64,000 bases of DNA from an uncultured Flavobacteriales bacterium (lineage in GTDB: Bacteria > Bacteroidota > Bacteroidia > Flavobacteriales > Schleiferiaceae), in NCBI GenBank assembly GCA_913055685.1, contig CAJXKC010000002.1, positions 310,001-374,000 of the forward strand, in the 5' to 3' direction. Under the pieces are notes generated by a model, which was not told where the DNA came from, did no database searches, and saw only the letters and a program-made list of their open reading frames with translations. Below, piece after piece: positions 59,878 to 64,000 of this stretch (positions within the stretch are counted from its first letter, which is position 1; every line of letters begins with the position of its first letter). Made by a program: the position numbers and the translations under genes.

Positions 59878-60591
59878 ATGAGAAAATTATTCTTGCTTTT
59901 AATAAGCTTCTTTTTTGGTTTAGCCTATGCCCAGGTAGATCAGAGCCCTACGGATGCACAAGGCCGTAGGCACGGCTTATGGTTAAAATACCACGCCAAT
60001 GGAAAGCTGCGTTACCAAGGAAAGTTCGAACATGGGATACCTGTGGACAGCTTCAAGTATTACTTCGAAGATGGTGGACTAAGAACCATTAATATCTTTA
60101 AAGGGAAGAGTGGAAATTGTAAAAGTTTACAGTACGGAGAAGGTCAGGTATTGGCCGCAGAAGGACATTATCAGAATAAGAAAAAACAAGGGGAGTGGCA
60201 GTACTTTAATCGAGAAGCACAGGTTATAGCGACTGAAAACTACCAAAACGGAAAGCGGGAAGGCCCATCAAAAAAGTTCCATTCAAACGGAAAGTTGGCG
60301 GAGAGCTTTGTTTATAGAGAGGATAAGAAGGAAGGACCTTGGTTGCAATACTATGAGAGTGGCGCAAAAATGGCCGAAGGAAATTATGTGAACGATAAGC
60401 TAGAAGGAAAGGTTACCTATTATTACTCTAGTGGAAAGCCGCGCATTAAAGGAGAGTATAAGAATGGATTAATGCATGGTACATGGTACTATTTTAAAGA
60501 TCAGCTTAAGCTAGATCGTAAAGAAATTTGGCGCTACGGAAGAAAGGTAGAGCCAAAAGAAAAAGCAGAAGAAAAGAAGGAAGAAAATTAA
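59878..60591 (+). CDS. Secreted YwqK-type MORN-repeat protein
   Basis: A 237-residue exported protein with signal peptide (1-~19, ending LAYAQ). The body is about seven MORN-variant repeats of ~23 residues with the pattern GxWxxYxxNGKLxxxGxYxNGxxxG (for example GLWLKYHANGKLRYQGKFEHG as family-type repeat). The C-terminus is a Lys/Glu-rich tail. Databases often call the family a 'YwqK antitoxin', but there is no toxin gene beside it, so that label is not supported. mnmA starts at the base after its stop codon. Confidence 0.87.
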   Translation: MRKLFLLLISFFFGLAYAQVDQSPTDAQGRRHGLWLKYHANGKLRYQGKFEHGIPVDSFKYYFEDGGLRTINIFKGKSGNCKSLQYGEGQVLAAEGHYQNKKKQGEWQYFNREAQVIATENYQNGKREGPSKKFHSNGKLAESFVYREDKKEGPWLQYYESGAKMAEGNYVNDKLEGKVTYYYSSGKPRIKGEYKNGLMHGTWYYFKDQLKLDRKEIWRYGRKVEPKEKAEEKKEEN

Positions 60592-61776
60592 ATGGCACGC
60601 GTAGTAGTAGGATTAAGCGGGGGAGTAGATAGCAGTGTAGCTGCACATTTACTTTTGGAACAAGGCCATGAGGTAATTGCACTTTTCATGCGCAATTGGC
60701 ATGATGAGTCAGTTACTATCCACGATGAATGTCCCTGGATAGAGGACAGTAATGATGCCATGCTTGTTGCGGAAAAATTAGGCATCCCTTTTCAGGTTAT
60801 TGACCTGAGTGAAGAGTATAAGGAGCGCATTGTTGACTATATGTTTGCCGAATACGAGGCCGGTCGCACACCAAATCCTGATGTATTATGTAATCGGGAA
60901 ATTAAGTTTGACGTTTTTCTAGATAAAGCGATGGCCTTAGGGGCCGATTTTGTGGCTACCGGTCACTATTGTCGAAAGGATAGCATCAAAAGAGATGGTA
61001 AAGTCATCCACCGCTTACTAGCAGGACGTGATAACAATAAAGATCAAAGCTATTTCCTCTGTCAGCTTAATCAGGAACAATTATCCAAGGCTTTATTTCC
61101 TATTGGTGATTTGGAGAAAAGCGAAGTGCGCCGCATTGCCGCTGAACTTGACTTGGTAACTGCCGATAAAAAGGACTCTCAAGGACTATGCTTTATCGGT
61201 AAAGTACGCTTGCCTGATTTCCTTCAGCAGCAGCTGGCACCAAAGAAAGGCGCGGTAATCGAGATTCCTAAAGCATATGAGGTGCCGCTCGATGAGGAGC
61301 GTATACCCGAGGAATCGCCTTGGCGTAGGTACGCAGCGCCTTACGCTTTTGAAGCAAAAATGGGCCAGCGCTTAGGGGAGCATAATGGGGCGCATTATTT
61401 TACTATTGGTCAGCGTAAAGGTTTGGCCATCGGCGGAACTGCGGAGCCTTTGTTTGTAATCGGCACGGATACAAAGAATAATATTATTTATACCGGTCAG
61501 GGTGAAGACCATCCTGCTCTTAAGAAGAAGGCCCTCTTTGTGGCTGAAAAAGATATTCATTGGTTGCGCAGCGACCTTAGTTTAAAACCCGGCGAATCGA
61601 GCTCTTATCAGGCGCGTATTCGCTACCGTCAAACCTTATTCGGAGTAGAACTCCATCGTACGAACCACGGACTATATGTTGTTTTTGACGAGCCGCAAAA
61701 AGCGGTGACTCCAGGTCAGTTTGTGGCCTGGTACAAAGATGATGAGCTCATTGGTTCGGGTGTAATTCAGTTTTAA
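60592..61776 (+). CDS. mnmA: tRNA 2-thiouridylase
   Basis: A 394-residue enzyme that adds sulfur to U34 of Lys, Glu and Gln tRNAs. The PP-loop is [15 protein letters not shown] at residues 7-21. Catalytic Cys100 ([10 protein letters not shown]) and Cys200 (DSQGLCFIG) form the persulfide pair. A ~40-residue insertion with an acidic loop follows Cys200, then central and C-terminal beta domains ([13 protein letters not shown], then [13 protein letters not shown]). It abuts the MORN-repeat gene (no gap), so the two are co-transcribed. Confidence 0.96.
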   Translation: MARVVVGLSGGVDSSVAAHLLLEQGHEVIALFMRNWHDESVTIHDECPWIEDSNDAMLVAEKLGIPFQVIDLSEEYKERIVDYMFAEYEAGRTPNPDVLCNREIKFDVFLDKAMALGADFVATGHYCRKDSIKRDGKVIHRLLAGRDNNKDQSYFLCQLNQEQLSKALFPIGDLEKSEVRRIAAELDLVTADKKDSQGLCFIGKVRLPDFLQQQLAPKKGAVIEIPKAYEVPLDEERIPEESPWRRYAAPYAFEAKMGQRLGEHNGAHYFTIGQRKGLAIGGTAEPLFVIGTDTKNNIIYTGQGEDHPALKKKALFVAEKDIHWLRSDLSLKPGESSSYQARIRYRQTLFGVELHRTNHGLYVVFDEPQKAVTPGQFVAWYKDDELIGSGVIQF

Positions 61777-61777
61777 A

Positions 61778-63349
61778 ATGAAGAAACTATTAGTAATTGG
61801 CCTTTTAATTGGCTTCGCAGCAAAGGCTCAGGATATTCCTGAGTTTCGGGTGTATTTAAAAGACAAAGGTTCCAGTGTATCCTTGCTCGAAAAGCCTGAG
61901 CATTTTTTAAGTGAAGCGGCCCTAAACCGCAGGGCACTGCAGGGAATAGAGATTGATAATAGCGATTTGCCTTTGGCGCCTGAGTACAAAGCGGCATTGG
62001 TTAGTATGGGGGCCGAACTAAAGGCACATTCTAAGTGGTTAAACTACGTTTATGTTAGCCATCCACAACCTGAGCTTATTGCTCATCTTGACTTTGTAAA
62101 GCGCATCGAGTTTCCCAAGGCCCATCAATCGAATTTATCCGGGGTCGCAACAAATGATACTTTAAATTATGGATTTGGCCGTACTCAGGTTGAAATGCTG
62201 GCCGGCGAAAAGCTTCACCAAAGAGGATTTACCGGAACAGGTATTACCATTGCCGTTATCGATGCTGGTTATATGGGTTATTTTGCCTCTAATGCCTTAG
62301 ATAGCTTACGTAACTCCAATCGTTTCCTCGGTTCATGGAACTTTATAAATGGCGATACGAATGTATTTAGTGGTAATGGGAGTCACGGTGCCTCGGTACT
62401 ATCTACAATGGCCGCCCTTCTACCAGATACTTTTGTGGGGACAGCTCCGCATGCTAATTATTGGTTATTAAGCTCCGAGAATGTGGCCCATGAACGTCCG
62501 ATTGAAATGGATCATTGGCTGATGGCCGCAGAATTCGCTGATAGTGTGGGCGCGCATGTTATTAATTCGTCGCTAGGCTATACCACCTTTGATAATGCAT
62601 CCAATGATTTTTCATACAGCGATATGGATGGTAATACTACGGTGGTTACTAAGGCAGCTGACTGGGCAGCCAGTAAAGGAATTTTGGTGGTAGCCAGTGT
62701 CGGCAATAGCGGGGCGTCTAACTGGCGGTACCTCGGTGCACCTTCCGATGGTGACTCAGTTTTAGCGGTAGGAGCGGTTAATTGGCAAGGAAATTACGCC
62801 AGCTTCTCGAGTCACGGTCCCAGTGCCGATGGTAGAGTAAAGCCCGATGTGGTTGCTCAAGGCTCTCCAGCGACCATTAGCGATATGATGGGCAATGTAT
62901 CCATAGGATTTGGTACCTCATTTTCCGGACCAATTATCGCTGGTATGGCCGCTTGTTTAATAGAAGCCTATCCAGCGAAACACAGCGAGGAAATCGCGGA
63001 TCAAATTAGAAAGTCGGCCCATTTATATGCTAGTCCCACTGATACCATGGGCTATGGTATTCCTAACTTCGACTTGGCATATGTGCTTAATCAGCCCGAA
63101 TACATTAGCAACGAATCACAATTAAGCCTTTATCCAAACCCCATAAAGGATTACCTAATCATTGATTCGAAAGGCCTTAAAAATTGGGATGTTAATTGGC
63201 GTATTGTTGACCTGAACGGACGAGTTATAAAAGCTGGTCAGTTAGGAGCTTATGATGCAGCTCGACTCAATTTAAATCTTGAATCTGGTATATATCAGCT
63301 TCAATTGGAAGGGGATTTTAATGCTAGTTATAAAATTGTAGTGCGATGA
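61778..63349 (+). CDS. Secreted subtilisin-like (S8) protease with T9SS type A sorting domain
   Basis: A 523-residue exported serine protease. Signal peptide 1-~18 (FAAKAQ), an inhibitor-like propeptide (~20-120), and an S8 catalytic domain with Asp162 (AVIDAGYMG), His203 (NGSHGASV), oxyanion Asn310 (SVGNSGA) and Ser381 (GTSFSGP). The last ~75 residues, from SLYPNPIKDYLIID, are the type A (Por_Secre_tail) sorting domain, so it leaves the cell via type IX secretion and may be anchored through the A-LPS route. The stop overlaps the ATG of the next gene (ATGA), making them a transcript pair with mnmA two bases upstream. Confidence 0.95.
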   Translation: MKKLLVIGLLIGFAAKAQDIPEFRVYLKDKGSSVSLLEKPEHFLSEAALNRRALQGIEIDNSDLPLAPEYKAALVSMGAELKAHSKWLNYVYVSHPQPELIAHLDFVKRIEFPKAHQSNLSGVATNDTLNYGFGRTQVEMLAGEKLHQRGFTGTGITIAVIDAGYMGYFASNALDSLRNSNRFLGSWNFINGDTNVFSGNGSHGASVLSTMAALLPDTFVGTAPHANYWLLSSENVAHERPIEMDHWLMAAEFADSVGAHVINSSLGYTTFDNASNDFSYSDMDGNTTVVTKAADWAASKGILVVASVGNSGASNWRYLGAPSDGDSVLAVGAVNWQGNYASFSSHGPSADGRVKPDVVAQGSPATISDMMGNVSIGFGTSFSGPIIAGMAACLIEAYPAKHSEEIADQIRKSAHLYASPTDTMGYGIPNFDLAYVLNQPEYISNESQLSLYPNPIKDYLIIDSKGLKNWDVNWRIVDLNGRVIKAGQLGAYDAARLNLNLESGIYQLQLEGDFNASYKIVVR

Positions 63350-64000
63350 AAAACCGCATAACGGCTTTATTTGGAATTGAAAAGCCCTTAATCCAGGCAG
63401 GAATGATTTGGTGTAGTGGCTGGGAATTAGCCACTGCCGTTTCCAAAGCTGGTGGTCTAGGTATTATTGGAGCAGGATCTATGTATCCCGATGTTTTACG
63501 AAGCCATATCGAAAAGGCCAAAGCGGCCTTGGGCGATAAACCTTTTGCGGTTAATGTGCCTATGCTTTATCCGCAGATAGAGGAATTAATGGCCATTATC
63601 ATTGAGCTAAAAGTGCCAATAGTATTCACTTCGGCAGGTAATCCCAAAACTTGGACCCAGCATCTAAAAGATCAAGGTATTGTTGTAGTACATGTTGTAA
63701 GTTCTTTAAAATTTGCTTTAAAGGCGGAAGTGGCTGGCGTAGATGCTGTGGTGGCTGAAGGTTTTGAAGCAGGAGGGCATAATGGTCGCGATGAAACTAC
63801 AAGCTTGGTATTATGGCCTATGGTCGCGAAAGAGCTTAAGGTGCCCATGATTGCTGCTGGTGGGATTGGCTCTGGAGCGCAGATAGCGGCGGCATTTGCA
63901 TTAGGTGCTGAAGGAGTACAAATAGGTTCACGCTTCGTGGCAAGTGAAGAAAGCTCGGCGCATCTCAACTTTAAAAACGCCGTTATTGCGGCTCAAGAAG
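63346..64000 (+). CDS. Nitronate monooxygenase family protein, 5' part
   Basis: The first 218 residues of an FMN-dependent TIM-barrel enzyme, cut by the right edge. The start MKNRITALFGIEKPLIQAGM, SGWELATAVSKAGGLGIIGAG, GDKPFAVNVPML, the active-site His145 in GFEAGGHNG and AAGGIGSGAQIAAAFALGAEGVQIGSRF all fit 2-nitropropane dioxygenase/FabK relatives. Typical substrates are alkyl nitronates or propionate-3-nitronate; FabK-type enoyl reduction is the alternative. Its ATG overlaps the subtilase stop. Confidence 0.92.
   Translation, partial: MKNRITALFGIEKPLIQAGMIWCSGWELATAVSKAGGLGIIGAGSMYPDVLRSHIEKAKAALGDKPFAVNVPMLYPQIEELMAIIIELKVPIVFTSAGNPKTWTQHLKDQGIVVVHVVSSLKFALKAEVAGVDAVVAEGFEAGGHNGRDETTSLVLWPMVAKELKVPMIAAGGIGSGAQIAAAFALGAEGVQIGSRFVASEESSAHLNFKNAVIAAQE

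Noticed and set aside
59878-60591. Toxin-antitoxin system because of the YwqK label
   Set aside because: No toxin-like gene is adjacent and the protein is a secreted MORN-repeat protein; mnmA directly follows.

Overview
The window looks like a chromosomal segment of a Bacteroidota bacterium, most likely a marine-type member of Flavobacteriales (Cryomorphaceae/Schleiferiaceae-like). This is inferred from type IX secretion sorting domains (types A and B), an S46 dipeptidyl-peptidase, Bacteroidota-specific families (DUF3276, DUF1573, DUF4199, DUF5683, WbqC, long NusB, enlarged LepB), promoter boxes of the TAnnTTTG type, and near absence of Shine-Dalgarno sequences. It is gene-dense: no stretch over 300 bases lacks a gene. 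I see no tRNA, rRNA, CRISPR array, insertion sequence or prophage. The one RNA gene I recognise is the SRP RNA near 55.7 kb. Many automatic starts are TTG codons upstream of a better ATG; I have trimmed those and say so in each entry.

Layout. 0-8.7 kb: end of a periplasmic peptidyl-prolyl isomerase, an Asp/Glu-type S46 dipeptidyl-peptidase, a cytoplasmic DsbA-like oxidoreductase, exonuclease VII (xseA-xseB), a SulP anion transporter with cvfB, and a YpdA-type disulfide reductase. 8.8-15.7 kb: a lipoprotein fusing cytochrome c to a DUF3365 haem domain, a DASS transporter, a PAS/GAF histidine kinase overlapping a LytTR response regulator, and an orphan protein that looks like a dead remnant of a nucleotide-sugar dehydrogenase. 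15.8-25.2 kb: clpC, gyrA, a large glycine-rich T9SS type B protein, an alpha/beta hydrolase and yebC.

25-33.4 kb is the most interesting region, a probable light/UV-response island. It holds a lycopene cyclase, a photolyase of the FeS-BCP family that seems to have lost its Fe-S ligands, a 49-residue DUF2256 zinc-ribbon gene divergent from it, and a minus-strand operon of DASH cryptochrome, TetR regulator, ABC1 kinase, outer-membrane protein, NUDIX hydrolase and carboxylesterase. A nested palindrome sits between the two halves.

33.4-50.5 kb is mostly housekeeping: a biotin-dependent carboxylase beta subunit, a long minus-strand operon parA-parB-DUF5683-dapB-lepB-wbqC, an FMN reductase, DUF3276, an ABC exporter, leucine dehydrogenase, then nusB, a DUF1573 lipoprotein, yajC, ybbR, coaE and the NAD(P)HX repair enzyme. 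50.5-64 kb: membrane glycosyltransferases, a YciO protein, a transaldolase-like aldolase, a TPR/PAS histidine kinase interrupted by one in-frame TAG, SRP RNA, a DUF4199/GT2/GT2 cluster, a MORN-repeat protein with mnmA, a secreted subtilase, and the start of a nitronate monooxygenase.

Best leads: the in-frame amber codon inside the histidine kinase, the DUF5683 gene with no normal start codon for its signal peptide, the degenerate sugar-dehydrogenase-like protein, and the photolyase/DUF2256/cryptochrome island with its nested palindrome.
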